This document shows, in pieces, positions 11,690-22,945 of a stretch of DNA of 64,000 bases (within the stretch, counting starts at the first letter, position 1; the number at the start of each line of letters is the position of its first letter). This stretch comes from Siphonodentalium dalli (lineage: Eukaryota; Mollusca; Scaphopoda; Gadilida; Siphonodentaliidae): positions 49,698,911-49,762,910 of the forward strand of contig CP136066.1 of assembly GCA_032622095.1 (NCBI GenBank), written 5' to 3'. The notes beneath the pieces are model-generated. The model saw only the letters and a list, made by a program, of their open reading frames with translations. It was not told where the DNA came from and did no database searches. A program made the position numbers and the translations under genes.

Positions 11690-12610
11690 GGCCGCAAAAT
11701 TTGAGTATCTGACCTGGTAAATTTCAATTCGCAATTACTCAGGAAGTTTATGAGGTATCAAGTTTGCAATTTGTCATTCTACTGACAGTTTTATACTCCC
11801 CATTTCATGGTAGCCGGAAGTGGAAAATATGACGCCTTTTCACTAACATCTTCCAGATCAGTTATTGCTGTTTGGAGCTGGTTGAGAATTGCGACATTAA
11901 TTTTTACATGTATTTTTGATATTTTAACTGATCATTTGGACAATGAAATAAGCATTTCTTGTGGTTCTAACAAACAAATCACAATTGGGTTTCTAGTCAT
12001 ATTTCAACAAGAAATGAGCAGAACTGTGGAATGTAAGTGAGGCAAATCATAACTCATGAATATTCAAACTAATAGAAACAAATATTGTTACTTTGGCTCA
12101 AAATGACCACCAACTTGGCAGCCAAAATATGGAAAATTGTAGGTACTGCCCCAGTGCGCCATGCAATCGCTTGCATGTTGTGGGTGGTTAATAAAATTGG
12201 ATATTCTACCTGCTATATATTGAATACTAACCTGTCTGACGCACTTTGGTTAATTGGTACAATTGTAACCAATATATTATCAGAAAAATTGAATTTTTCT
12301 CTTACAAAATTAAAATTGGCAAAGATTCACTTTTCAGTTTTTATCAAGTAAAATGTAACTATCTTCGGTATGAACTCAAGATGGCTTCCAAAATGGCAAC
12401 TAAATTGTGAAAAGTAATTCTTCACATATATCCGGAACATAGTTCTCTGCTGTTCCGAAAAGGTAGCAAAGTGAGACTCACTTTGTCATTATACCTGATA
12501 GTTAACTAGTTAAGGAAAATTTGAAAGGAAATGGTCAGAACATTGAAACGGAAATGAGAGGGGCCATAATATTTGGCTACACTTGCATCAACATTGATCA
12601 ACTATTGTCG
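11690..12610 (+). mobile_element. Solo arm related to the 30.6-35.75 kb foldback element
   Basis: This is a diverged copy of the left arm at about 30,940-31,950 in the same orientation. Matching points: 11,810-11,930 against 30,950-31,060 (both with ATCTTC.AGATCA..T.TGCTGTTTGGA), 12,090-12,240 against 31,270-31,430 (AAAATATGGAAAAT..TA, GCAATCGCTT), and 12,430-12,470 against 31,675-31,715. No opposite arm or minisatellite is attached. Open frames at 11,807-12,040 and 12,085-12,351 fall inside the repeat and are not considered genes. Confidence 0.65.
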
Positions 12611-13119
12611 GGAAAATAGTATAACATTTCCTATTTTCCACCATTGTGCATAAAATCCACCAAGATGTATAACTTTATGACATGCCTCTCTATCGATTAA
12701 CATGTCATTGAGTTATAGTGAAAAGCAACAGCCACCAAGGTACACATGTACAACCCACTCATCATACTGTCACTGTCATTGTTCCTTGAATAATATGTAA
12801 CCTTGTCCTTTGTGAACAGAACTGATGGATATGAACAAAATGATTAGCTATCTATAAAAAGGCTCTTAGTTTGTCATATAGTCTAAAACTATAATATTTC
12901 AGCCATACCCACTGCACATATGATAAGAATAATATTGACCCAGTGCTTGGTATAACCAGTACATACAACCAGTACATATACCAGCATACTATGTACACCA
13001 TGTAAATGGTTTGCACGCCATGCATGCATATTTTGTTGTTTTTTCTTCATATTTTCATGTATTTAGATATTACTATACTTCACTTTGTCATTTTACTATT
13101 TAAGTTTCATTTCCAAACA

Positions 13120-13245
13120 GGGGCGGCATGAAGACGGTATATTTGGCCATGCCGCTCCTGTACAATATAATCATGTTTATTTCTGAATATTTCACTGTCA
13201 GCTTATGTTTGTAAATATTGTACAAATAAACAATCAATCGATCAC
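13120..13245 (+). mobile_element. LINE 3' end fragment
   Basis: GGGGCGGCATGAAGACGG...GGCCATGCCGCTCCTG followed by AAATATTGTACAAATAAACAATC looks like the 3' UTR and tail of a non-LTR element. A related run (GGACAGGAAGACGG...ATGGCACCCC) occurs at 60,945-60,985, at the end of the decayed LINE there. Confidence 0.45.
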
Positions 13246-13614
13246 TCCATATACATATAAACACCACACATATTTAGTTTAAACATATTTTATTGTATCA
13301 TTTATGTACAAATGGGATTGGGGCACAAGTTATACAACTTAGATAGCCCCTCTCCCCATATAATTACACACGTTATTATAACAACAAGATGGTATATACA
13401 TATGTTTAAATTGTTTTTTTGTGTGTGTGTGTTACCAGATCCGGGTTCAAATATGTGAGTTCATTTAGTTTGATTACTGGTTGTTGACATAGAGAAGATG
13501 TGTTTGTCAGTTTTAATGTTATCTTTTAATGTTTTAATATTACCTTTTGGCTCTGCATGGGGTACTAAGACGATGGCGTTCGTGCGTGACGTTGACCCAG
13601 GGGTGGTGAATGTG

Positions 13615-16600
13615 TTAATTGGTAAAGCGGTTTGTAGCGACTATATATTTTTGAACTTCTGCAAATATTAATTTGTTTTTGTTATTACTAATGTTTGTTA
13701 GACCTTTAAGGAAGCCGGTGGTATTATATACAGTGATACCCTTTGTTCTAAGCCTATTAAAGAACAGTACGCGTTGTGTCTGGTATAAGGGGCATAAGAA
13801 AAAGTAATGGTGGGCGTCTTCGATTTCGTTTCCACAATCACAGAATGGGCTAAGAGCTATGTGGTTTTCAAATTTGTCATGATTTAGGTCGCTGCATTTG
13901 TTTCTCAATTTGGTATGTATTATATTGTTTTTTCGGGAACCGGTATAATAGTAATTTGGGGGTTTGGGTATGTCGTATATAATTTTGAGGAATATCTTGA
14001 ATTCATGTAGGCTTTCAGCTTTGGTTACAATGTCGGGGAGTTTGTTCCAAGTTAGGCACATTTTTGGCATGAACGATTTTCTGAAATGTTCTGTTTCACA
14101 ATAATATGCGTAGAAGTCGCCAGGTCTTCTGAAGGAATAACCCGATACCTCGCCGGCTCGCGGTGGTAGGAGTATGGTTAGATAACTAGGTGCGTCAGCA
14201 TTTATTATTTTGTAAAGCGTTTGTAATTTGTGAAATTCGCGTCTTATTTGCAGTGTGGGCCAGCCAACTTCAAGCATTAAATCTTTAATGGGGGCAGAAC
14301 GCGTTAAACCACTGACAATTCTTGCTGCATCTTTATGAAGGCGATCGAGTCTTTCAGTCTGTTGCTGTGGCGCACAGTCCCAGACAATATCGACGTAGTC
14401 CATTAAGGGGAGTATATAAGTTAGATAAATACATTCAAGTGTCTTTCGGTCAAGCTTATATTTTAGTTTTCTGAGTTGGGATAATCTTGCAGAAACCTTT
14501 TTCGCTACGTTATCCAGATATTTGTTCCATTTGAGATTATTTTGGAGTTCCAGACCAAGATGCGTGTGCGAATCTACAAAGGAAACATCGTTTCCCTGGA
14601 ATTTCAAGTTGAGATGGGGATTTCCGGATACTAGGGAGTAAGATAGCGCTACAGTTTTTTGAGGATTGAAGGACACTAGCCATTTTTGAGCCCATTCGTC
14701 AATGTTATTCAAGTCGTTATTTAGATCACTTGTTAGGATATCCATATCGTAATGAGAAGCAGACAAGCATGTATCGTCTGCGAACATTCGCGTATCGGAC
14801 TGGGTGACGTCAGGTAGGTCGTTTATATAGACCAGAAACAGGAAGGGGCCCAATATAGATCCTTGGGGCACCCCAGCTGGGATACGTTTCAAGTCAGAAT
14901 ATGTATCATTTACAAGGACTCTTTGCTTTCTGTTATGTAAATAATCCTCCAGCCAGGCCAGAAGTCGTCCCCTAATTCCATAGTGACTCAACTTATACAC
15001 CAGCCCCCGGTGCCAGACTCTCTCAAATGCCTTTGAGATATCACAAAATACAGAACAAGTATATAAGCCTTTGTCGAGAGTCTGGCACAGGTTGTGGTAT
15101 AAATCGATGAGTTGGTATGAGGTACTGCGTCCTGGTAGAAAACCAGATTGGTGGTGGTATAAGAGTTTGTTATCAAAAAAGAAAGTATTTAGATCGTTTA
15201 AAACTAAATTTTCAAATATTTTGGCCAGGCAAGGTAGTAGGGATATAGGTCTATAATTTTTACTATCAGAGGGGTCGTCTTTTTTAAAGATTGGTGTTAC
15301 GTTAGCAATTTTCCAATCAGTTGGGAATTTAGATTGTTTTAGTGAAAGCTTAAATAAGATCCGTAAAGGCGATGCAATGGTTTCGGCAGTGTTTATTAGC
15401 ATTCGCGCACTTATTCCATCATGGCCATGGGCTTTATTCAATTTGAGGGTTTTGATACTTCTTATGATGTTTTCTCTTGATACTTCAATTTCTGTTATCG
15501 TGTTTGAGCAGCGAAGTTTAAATAACGGGGGGTTGCTGTCTTCTCTCGCTAATGTTGCGTTTGATATGAAACTCTCGTTTAGAATGTTCGCTTTCTCGAA
15601 ATCATCAAATGCATAAGTATCGGCATGGGTACTATTTCTTACAGGTTGATTATATATTGGCGGGATAGTCGCTGTTTTTTTCTTATTAAATAAATAATTC
15701 ATAAGATGCCAAAAGTCTCTAGGAGTTGGCGATTCTCTAACTTTCTCTTCGATTTTTTCGTCAAAATTTGCTTTAGCATATTTTTTCATATTATTTACGC
15801 GATTTCGTGTCTTTTTATATCTTTCCCAGTGGTATAGGGTATTATTTTTTATGGCCTTGGATCTCAGCCTATCACGTTTCCGTATTTCTCTACGTATTTC
15901 TGAAGTGAACCATAATTTGTCTTTAGGTCTGATTACAACAGTAGATTTCGGAATTGAATCGTTCATTACTTCTAGAAATTTGTCATTGAATGATCTAACT
16001 GCTTGGTCGATGTTTGTCGCTGCAGTTGGCTGGAGGATATGTTCCCAGTCTATGCTATTTAATATATTATTGGCCTTTTCGAAGTCAGCCCGTTTATAAT
16101 TCCAAATAGTACGATGGAATGAGGTTGCTGGGGAATAATCTGATGATATAGTGGCATAAACTGCAAGATGGTCTGAAACTCCAAGATTTAATGTATCGGC
16201 ATCCAGTACCCTCAAAGAATCACTAACTATCAGTGGGTCAAGAAGAGTTTGGGATGTTCCCGCTATTCGCGTAGGTTTTTCAATCACATCACGCAGTCCG
16301 TAGTAATCGATTATGCCCTTTAGTTTTGACAATGGGTTAAGGAGATTTGAGTTGAAATCGCCAGTGATTATTAGTTTATGGTTTGCATCAAGCACGTCAT
16401 TTATCAAAGTATCTAAGTTGTCCCAGTAGTTTTGATCACTCTCGCGTTCGGACCTATAGGAAACAATCAGAAGGAATTTGGTGAGTTTTGATGTAATTTC
16501 AAAGCAGAGTACTGATGTGTCAAATTCAAATTCGGGTCGCCGGCTAAATATAATATGATTTGCAAACATTACACATATCCCTCCACCATGAGAGTCGCGA

Positions 16601-16980
16601 TCGCTCCGCACAGGTTCGGAGAAGTCAAATAGTTTCAGTTTGTTAGAGCTATAAGATGCATCAAGATGAGTCTCGGAAAAACATAAAATATCGTAGTCGG
16701 AAATCAAGTGAGCAATGCTTTCTAATTTGTTTCTAATACTTCTAATATTGTAGTGTAATATATTGAGTGTAGCTTTAGTATCATCTTGTGGGCCGGGGTG
16801 AACCTCAATATCGCCACCAATTACAAGGAGCAGAGCCATGAAATATATAATAGTGTTGATTTTCATTCCCCAAAAAGCGCATTCGTGCCCACGTTTTATA
16901 ATTAGTTTTATATTCAGTAATCTTTTATTTAGATCGAAGATACCAATTGCAGCTCTATGTTGAATCGAAGAGTTAGGCAT
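13615..16980 (-). CDS. LINE ORF2 protein: 2A-like motif, AP endonuclease, reverse transcriptase
   Basis: This 1,121-residue uninterrupted polyprotein carries out target-primed retrotransposition. In order: residues 44-54 are hydrophobic and run straight into a 2A-like motif, GDIEVHPGP (56-64). The apurinic-type endonuclease spans about 70-285, with catalytic-region motifs SETH (Glu103), GDFN (207-210) and SDH (269-271). The reverse transcriptase spans about 480-780, with FCDISKAF (Asp647), GVPQGSILGP and FADD (Asp735/736). The C terminus has a CxCG...H..FLCP motif from Cys1047, seen in related LINEs and again in the copy at 55,028. All catalytic signatures are present, so recent activity is plausible. 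CR1/L2-like membership is judged from motif style, not from a tree. The start used is the first Met of the open frame; the true start may lie further in. Confidence 0.9.
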   Translation of the reverse strand: MPNSSIQHRAAIGIFDLNKRLLNIKLIIKRGHECAFWGMKINTIIYFMALLLVIGGDIEVHPGPQDDTKATLNILHYNIRSIRNKLESIAHLISDYDILCFSETHLDASYSSNKLKLFDFSEPVRSDRDSHGGGICVMFANHIIFSRRPEFEFDTSVLCFEITSKLTKFLLIVSYRSERESDQNYWDNLDTLINDVLDANHKLIITGDFNSNLLNPLSKLKGIIDYYGLRDVIEKPTRIAGTSQTLLDPLIVSDSLRVLDADTLNLGVSDHLAVYATISSDYSPATSFHRTIWNYKRADFEKANNILNSIDWEHILQPTAATNIDQAVRSFNDKFLEVMNDSIPKSTVVIRPKDKLWFTSEIRREIRKRDRLRSKAIKNNTLYHWERYKKTRNRVNNMKKYAKANFDEKIEEKVRESPTPRDFWHLMNYLFNKKKTATIPPIYNQPVRNSTHADTYAFDDFEKANILNESFISNATLAREDSNPPLFKLRCSNTITEIEVSRENIIRSIKTLKLNKAHGHDGISARMLINTAETIASPLRILFKLSLKQSKFPTDWKIANVTPIFKKDDPSDSKNYRPISLLPCLAKIFENLVLNDLNTFFFDNKLLYHHQSGFLPGRSTSYQLIDLYHNLCQTLDKGLYTCSVFCDISKAFERVWHRGLVYKLSHYGIRGRLLAWLEDYLHNRKQRVLVNDTYSDLKRIPAGVPQGSILGPFLFLVYINDLPDVTQSDTRMFADDTCLSASHYDMDILTSDLNNDLNNIDEWAQKWLVSFNPQKTVALSYSLVSGNPHLNLKFQGNDVSFVDSHTHLGLELQNNLKWNKYLDNVAKKVSARLSQLRKLKYKLDRKTLECIYLTYILPLMDYVDIVWDCAPQQQTERLDRLHKDAARIVSGLTRSAPIKDLMLEVGWPTLQIRREFHKLQTLYKIINADAPSYLTILLPPRAGEVSGYSFRRPGDFYAYYCETEHFRKSFMPKMCLTWNKLPDIVTKAESLHEFKIFLKIIYDIPKPPNYYYTGSRKNNIIHTKLRNKCSDLNHDKFENHIALSPFCDCGNEIEDAHHYFFLCPLYQTQRVLFFNRLRTKGITVYNTTGFLKGLTNISNNKNKLIFAEVQKYIVATNRFTN
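16789..16812 (-). other. 2A-like ribosome-skipping motif in the LINE ORF
   Basis: Codons 57-64 encode DIEVHPGP. The 2A consensus is D(V/I)ExNPGP, with cleavage by ribosome skipping before the last Pro. Here His replaces the usual Asn. 2A sequences have been reported at the N termini of APE-type LINE proteins, and some double as signal sequences; the preceding hydrophobic stretch IIYFMALLLVI would fit that. Activity of the His variant cannot be judged from sequence. Confidence 0.7.
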
Positions 16981-17009
16981 GAGATTTTAATCTGGATTTC
17001 CAATTGTAT

Positions 17010-18375
17010 ATTGAGCTGCATGTTGGTATCCACATCGTGAAAATCGATTTGACTGGTAGTGAACAAGGGTCTGGTAACACATTTCTTAACAACGGGTGAC
17101 TGTGGAGGTTGAGATGGTATGAATGAAACCTGTTATATGTACGTAACATGAAAAAAGCAGAGTGCAACATAATACATACATATACATATACAGAAATACA
17201 TAATGTCATGATTATGGTTGGGTGGTTTCATACATACATGGGGTTGCGATATATGCTCCCTGCGGTCCTCAATCTGATATAACTTTTTGTTTTTTAATCG
17301 ACCTTATAGTTTATTTAATTTTGATTCCAGTACTTATATATAGGGCCTTGGTGTTTCGGTAGTTTCGTGACTTTTTACTGTGAAGGTCTGCGTTATCATG
17401 ACATTAATGGCATTAATTTAGCGTCGTTAATGGTGCGTCGGGTACGCAGCCCCTTGTCCATGTTTTTGGATATATAAATTTTAGTAACAATTGAATCCTT
17501 AAGGTCAGAAAGGTCAAAGTGGTAAGAAATACACCCACGCAAACCATGGCACACAACGCACAAAATTGAGCTCGACTCTGTTTTTAGGATAAATTTTTGA
17601 TGACGTGGTCTACCGTAGTTTGTAGTATTTTTACAGCAAGGTGTGATCACGTGGTTTCGTAACGCAGCCATTGCGTGTTTTGGTAAGGTTTGCCTCGTGG
17701 ATTTTGATCGTGTTGTGTAATTAAGACTCTTCGCCTTCGCGCCTGGCAAGCTATTATTTATGCATTTTTGCGAGCAAACTTTTCTGCGGCAGGTCGGTGA
17801 ATTTCAGTGGTATATTCTAAGTTATATTACTAGTATTAGGTTTTTATTTATCCGTTTTATTCCATTGTTTGTTCTGGAATTTTTAGTTTTCCATCAGGAT
17901 CAGGCATTTTGTCTGAGAATCACAGTTTCTTGTCAAAAGTACCGAAAAAACAAGGCCCCAAACGAATTTACAAGTTGATTTAACTAATCACTCTTAGTGA
18001 TAGCATTTAGAAATTCAATTTCATGTACAAATTGAATATGCACTGCATATTCAAAATGAAATTATCATAATTCATATTATTCATAATCATTTACATTAAA
18101 TTACAACTTGACTGGTCAGTGCAGATGCAATTTATTAGTTTACCGAATGTAGAATATGTTGGTTAATTCAGTGTCAGACTCCTGTCAGTGGAGCAAACCA
18201 CGGTATTCAGGTATTAATATCATTATTTGGGTGCATTGATGATGACATGATAGCGATATATCATTATATGGCATTTTCAGGGGGGGGGGGTGGCATCACA
18301 TCCTTGGCATCGAACATTTTGTCCGGTTCATTGATCTTAATGTGATTTGGTGCTTTCGTTATTACCGGTAGACGG
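17010..18375. other. Gene A intron 1; possible LINE 5' region then unassigned sequence
   Basis: The first few hundred bases may be the 5' UTR of the minus-strand LINE. A minus-strand frame at 17,396-17,749 and a plus-strand frame at 17,760-17,978 are open, but I recognise no domain in either. A run of ten G occurs at 18,280-18,290. Confidence 0.35.
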
Positions 18376-18379
18376 CGTG

Positions 18380-18588
18380 AGCTTTCCGATGAATGGCAAC
18401 AAGCCACACGTGACCACCGACCGGATCCCGAAAAACCACCCACAATTCTGCCGCGGCCAGGTGGTCAATCTCTTTGGGCATTACTATAGCAATGCCCAAA
18501 GCAATCGACCACCCAGCCACAGCAGAACCACGGGAAACTCTTCAGGACTCAGTCGGAAATGCGGCCCGTTGCCATTCACTGGAAAGCT
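18380..18588. repeat. MITE-like palindrome
   Basis: AGCTTTCC.ATGAATGGCAAC at 18,380 is mirrored by GTTGCCATTCACTGGAAAGCT ending at 18,588. At the centre, GGTGGTC...CTTTGGGCATT pairs with AATGCCCAAAG...GACCACC (18,460-18,516). An open plus-strand frame across it (18,347-18,688) is explained by the palindrome's higher GC content, not by coding. Confidence 0.6.
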
Positions 18589-18599
18589 AAGAACCGTGA

Positions 18600-20400
18600 T
18601 CACTAGTAATAGTGATTTCACTCTTTCCCTAAACAATGTCTCGATGCCAGATAAATTAATAATAGTGATTCATAGGAATTTGCTCTAAAAGTAATAATCG
18701 TGCAGAAATTATTTTTGGCACCTTGAGGAATGTAATTTTCTCAGAATTTTGTTTGTTTCCTCTCTACTAAACTCAATTAACTAGTACAGACAACAGGACA
18801 AAGAGAGACTATCGGATATAGTGTTTTTTCAATACCAATTGTGGTGGAGGGTGGGGCTGGTAAACATCTTGTCTTCTTTTTAGTTCCTAGGATGCATCGA
18901 TAAAAGATTTTTGGGTATTTTAATTTACCCTATTTTATGTAATATTCATTCGGTGCTTAATATTATTGGTAAAGTATATTATAACTCTTCCCGAAAACAC
19001 TCCGAGCAATATCCACCAGGACTACTGTTCTTTGTAAATATTATTAGGGTACAGAGATTTTTATTTTTAGATATGTGTATAGGAAATGTTGATGTTTTGC
19101 TGCGGAATTTCAGATTTGTATACTTAAATATATTTCACACATGTAGTTATTATGTTACTAGTGTGATTGTCATGCAAAAGCTTTTGTTCTAAATATAGTA
19201 ACAATTTATGTCCCTTATTTTTTTATTTTTTTTTAATTCATGTTACCCATGGTCACTTAAACTCAACATTGTTATAGTAAAGTGAGTCATGGCAGCTTAT
19301 ATGCTCATTGATGTACAGTGCTCGGGAAGAGGTACAACTTTTAAAATTTACCAATTCTTGAATTCCAGTTTAGGATGGTAGGGTTTTTTTTTTTTTAAAT
19401 TTCTTTTTTATATTCCTCGTTGAAAGATTATTTTTTTAAATAGTAAGTTTGGGATGGGGACATTTTTATGCTTACATGTATTTTGGTAAATAATGAGAAT
19501 ACATGTATGCGTAAAAAATATAAACCATAGTATGTTAGGCATCTTATTAGATAAATAGTGAGGAACGATATGAATCAACCGTTACTCCCTTGGTTTAGAC
19601 TTTCAGTAATTTCATTTGTGCGTATATTGCTACATAAACACATTCCCAATTTTCAATTGGGAAGTTTGGTACGGGGAATTTTTTTGTTTCCATAATGTCA
19701 TAAATCAAAGAAAATAAATGTGTATATTCTGCTGCAAATACCTTTGCCATATATAATCGATTGGTTTGTAGATAGCCTACTGGTTTTGGGGTATATTACT
19801 AAAAAATATTATGAGATACTATAGTAGTATTGCCTGCATTGGTCATCTTGTGATGAGTGAAAAGAATGGTATTATATCTAAGTTTATATCTTCTATGAAC
19901 CAGGATGTTTTTCCCACAGACTATTGGGGAAATGAGGCAGGGGGCTGACAGGCTGATATTGTCGTGATGAGAAGAAACCAGGGGTAGGCTATCCCCTAGA
20001 ATTTCCTTCCTGAAAAGTTGGACGGAAGGAGCAGAAGAGGATGCATAGCCCTGGAGATACAGCCTGTCAGCCCTGCTTATAAATGTTTCTTATTTGATTT
20101 GTCTGAATAAGTGGTATAGTTATTGAATTTTCGAGTCGCAACTTAGTTTACTACTGAGGCCAAAGGTAATATATATATGACTTTTTAAAGATGATGTCTT
20201 AACATGATCTTATACCCTTTGTGTATGGATATATGTATAGGTAGTGGGGGTGGGGTGGGACTGTATAGCAATCCAGTCTGGGCTTGATGGAATTTTGCCC
20301 AGACGGGGGGGGGGGGGGGGGGTAGGCCTTCCCCTATGGCTCATCTCTTCCCGAAAGGTTGATATGGAAGAGACATATGACAATATAGTCGCTCGCTTGA
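18600..20400. other. Gene A intron 1; AT-rich, poly-G and short duplicated block
   Basis: No gene is supported. GGGGTAGGCTATCCCCTA at about 19,981 and GGGGTAGGCCTTCCCCTATG at about 20,320 head two similar 60-bp segments about 340 bp apart, which resemble a retroelement 3' end duplicated in place. A run of eighteen G lies at about 20,304-20,321. The AT-rich frame at 18,911-19,192 has no recognisable domain. Confidence 0.35.
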
Positions 20401-20459
20401 TAAACATACAGCTCACCCATGGCCGCACAGCAATACATGTGTATGCCTATACATAAAAC

Positions 20460-21420
20460 ACATGACTACGCAACCGTCAGTAACATTACGGGCACACCAG
20501 GTATACTTCCTACACCTGACATATGATAATATCGCCACTCTCTGAATACACATTCACCACATTCATGATCATTATTGTATACCTATTTACTTCCATATTG
20601 GCCATACAGTCACTCCCGGTATACATATTGTCAACACCAATGACCATATAACCACTCATTATATACAAATACACTCGCCATGTCCACAAAGGCACCCCCA
20701 TGTATACATAATTATGCACCTCACCAATGGCCACTCGCCTTTTACAATAGCCCTCACAGACATGGGACACCACACAGGCACACGCGGTAAACTACTGGAC
20801 CTGACCCATGATAATATAGTCACTCCGTGTATATCTGTTCACAACATTCATGATCAAACAGTCACTATTGGTATACATATTCACCTCACCATTGACCATA
20901 CCGTAACTCCTTGTATATATATTTGCCCATACATATGCGAAATAACCACCCAAGATACAAATATATACATCACACATCAGGTTTACTCCTACAGCTGACC
21001 CAATACCTTACAATCACTCCCTGTATACATATTCACAATTCATGATCATAAAGTCACTCCGTGTACATACATTGGCAATACAGTCACTCCCTCTATACCT
21101 ATTCGCCAAGCACATGGCCATATAGCCACTCGATATATACATATACACCCCACCATAACCATTGAGTCACTCCAGGTATATATACACATAATGACCATAC
21201 AACCCTTCCAGATGTACAAATACCCCCACACGGGCCGCTCATACCTTCCATACTTGCATATACACCCCACATAATTCAGCCACGACATCCATGATCATGC
21301 AGCTACTCCCTGTATAGATATGCATCCACCAATGACAATATACATCCACAACATAATTATATAGATACACACACCGCCCATTACCACAAGGGCACTCCCT
21401 GTATACCGATACGCTCGCGA
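20460..21420 (+). repeat. Degenerate ~43-bp minisatellite
   Basis: Tandem, strongly diverged units of the type TCACTCC.TGTATACATATTCACCTCACC.ATG.CCATATAG follow one another every 42-50 bases. The same satellite, in the same orientation, fills 32,740-34,390, and in inverted orientation 32,020-32,640, inside the foldback element. All open frames on either strand here derive from the repeat. Confidence 0.75.
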
Positions 21421-21775
21421 ACGACCACCCACATATACCCAAGGCGTGCATATACATTTATATCGCGAACGACCACCCAGATGTACCCCAAGGGGTGCAT
21501 ATACACTTATATCGTGAACGACCACCCGATATACCCCAAGGCGTGCTTATACACTTAAATCGTGAACGACCACCCATATATACCCCAAGGCATGCATATA
21601 CACTTAAATCGTGAACGACCACCCGATATACCCCAAGGCGTGCATATACACCTTAATATCGTGACCGACCACCCAGATATACCCGAAGGCGTGCATATAC
21701 ACCTTAATATCGTGACCGACCACCCAGATATACCCGAAGGCGTGCATATACACTCAAATCGTGCCCGTACATGTT
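21420..21775 (+). repeat. ~49-bp minisatellite, about 7 units
   Basis: Units of 48-51 bp contain CGACCACCC.ATATACCCCAAGG.GTGCATATACAC and TTAAATCGTGA. The last units are 51 bp and near identical, which keeps a frame open and gives repeated DHPDIPEGVHIH on the plus strand. The repeat abuts the 43-bp minisatellite and seems to be a locally amplified derivative of it. Confidence 0.8.
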
Positions 21776-21845
21776 GACATAAACAAATAGCCATTCAACC
21801 ACTCCCTATTTATCCATATGCACCAGCAATGATAGACCAGACAAC

Positions 21846-21867
21846 GTATGTATATATATATGTATAG

Positions 21868-21919
<52 letters not shown>
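21846..21919. repeat. (TA)n microsatellite
   Basis: Alternating T and A with few interruptions runs from about 21,870 to 21,919, preceded by an imperfect TATG/TATA run. It ends the minisatellite domain. Confidence 0.9.
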
Positions 21920-21922
<3 letters not shown>

Positions 21923-22114
21923 CCCACCTGTGACAATACACTTACAGCCACCAAGGTACATCTGTAAATCCCACCATGACCATATTCACTCAATATACAC
22001 ATCAACAACACATAGATGAACATGTAGCTACTATTGTTATATCCACACACCACATCATTTTCCATAGAGACACATCATGACCAATAACGTAACACGATTT
22101 AGTGTAACACACGG

Positions 22115-22400
22115 AATATTTACATATTACGTATACACGGACTGGTCATGCATTGTAAGCTCTTCTGTAGTTAAAGGGATCGGTGTCTCTATACGGACAG
22201 GGGCCCCATTTTTACATAAAGTAACAACATCTTCGATATTTCTGTCAGATAGGAATATCAGTTCCTGATTACATAAAGCCCGTACCAAGTTGTAATTTGT
22301 CAATGTTTTGTACATGCTTGATCCCGAGAATGTGACAAGTGTAACACTTAGTAATGTTTAGTTCGAGGCTTGGACATTATTTACCACTGTAATGCTCAAA
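22115..22400 (+). repeat. Duplicated intron segment (paralogous to 61,855-62,060)
   Basis: The shared order of words includes TACGTATA.ACGGA.TGGTCATG, TGTCTCTATA.GGACA and TTTAGTTC.AGGCTTGGA. In both copies the block lies upstream of WSC exon 2 (about 1.3 kb in gene A, 2 kb in gene B), so it is an intron-1 landmark of the gene family. Confidence 0.65.
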
Positions 22401-22945
22401 TGAGATCAAAACATTAACATATGTACATTTATCATATGACTCAATCATTATTTACGTTGATAAGTATGTCATAAATCAATTTCATATGAACTACTAGTTC
22501 ATATCACCTTCCGATGATTTGATTGGTTTGTTGACAAAAAGTGTGTTCTGATTGGCTGAATGGCAGCCTGGGCAAAGCCGCATCTCTAACTAAATGCAGG
22601 TCAAATTCGTGCGCGTCAATCAACGCGATGCCGAAATTCTCGCAATTATAATCTTGAAATATATAGTTTTGGACATTGTTATACGATAAATAGAATATGT
22701 AATTCGTATTTATCTAATAAACATACGATATAATGTCACAAACTGAGAACAGAATAGCGCACTATATCTTCGCGTGCATATTATTTCTTCTAGTTCACCA
22801 GGTGTAATTGGGCTTCCGGTGCAATGAAGGGACGTCATATTAACCTTTTGCTGCCGATGTCATATAGCTATTTAGTGATGTGTGTGCGTTTTGGACATCA
22901 TAATCAACTTATAGGTGTCATATGATAAATAGAATATGTAATTCG

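Larger units (their letters stand above)
13277..17000 (-). mobile_element. Near-intact CR1/L2-like non-LTR retrotransposon
   Basis: The element reads on the minus strand inside intron 1 of gene A. Its 3' end is at 13,277 with the tail AATAAAATATGTTTAAAC, shared (with variation) by the truncated tails at 26.4, 36.4, 52.3, 55.98, 57.5 and 57.9 kb. The 3' UTR is about 340 bp. One 1,121-codon ORF2 occupies 13,615-16,980. The 5' limit is not clear. A 117-codon minus-strand open frame at 17,396-17,749, with a CxxC, might be a remnant of an upstream ORF1, but I cannot recognise it. No target-site duplication was found by eye. Confidence 0.85.

Noticed and set aside
17396-17749. ORF1 of the intact LINE
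   Set aside because: Position would fit, but the product has no RNA-binding or zinc-knuckle pattern beyond one CxxC, so it is only mentioned.
18911-19192. 93-codon plus-strand frame
   Set aside because: AT-rich, no motif, no conservation with the paralogous interval and no acceptable start or splice signals.
21295-21794. Several 60-80-codon frames as small repetitive proteins
   Set aside because: They come from a minisatellite whose period is close to a multiple of three; frames are open on both strands.
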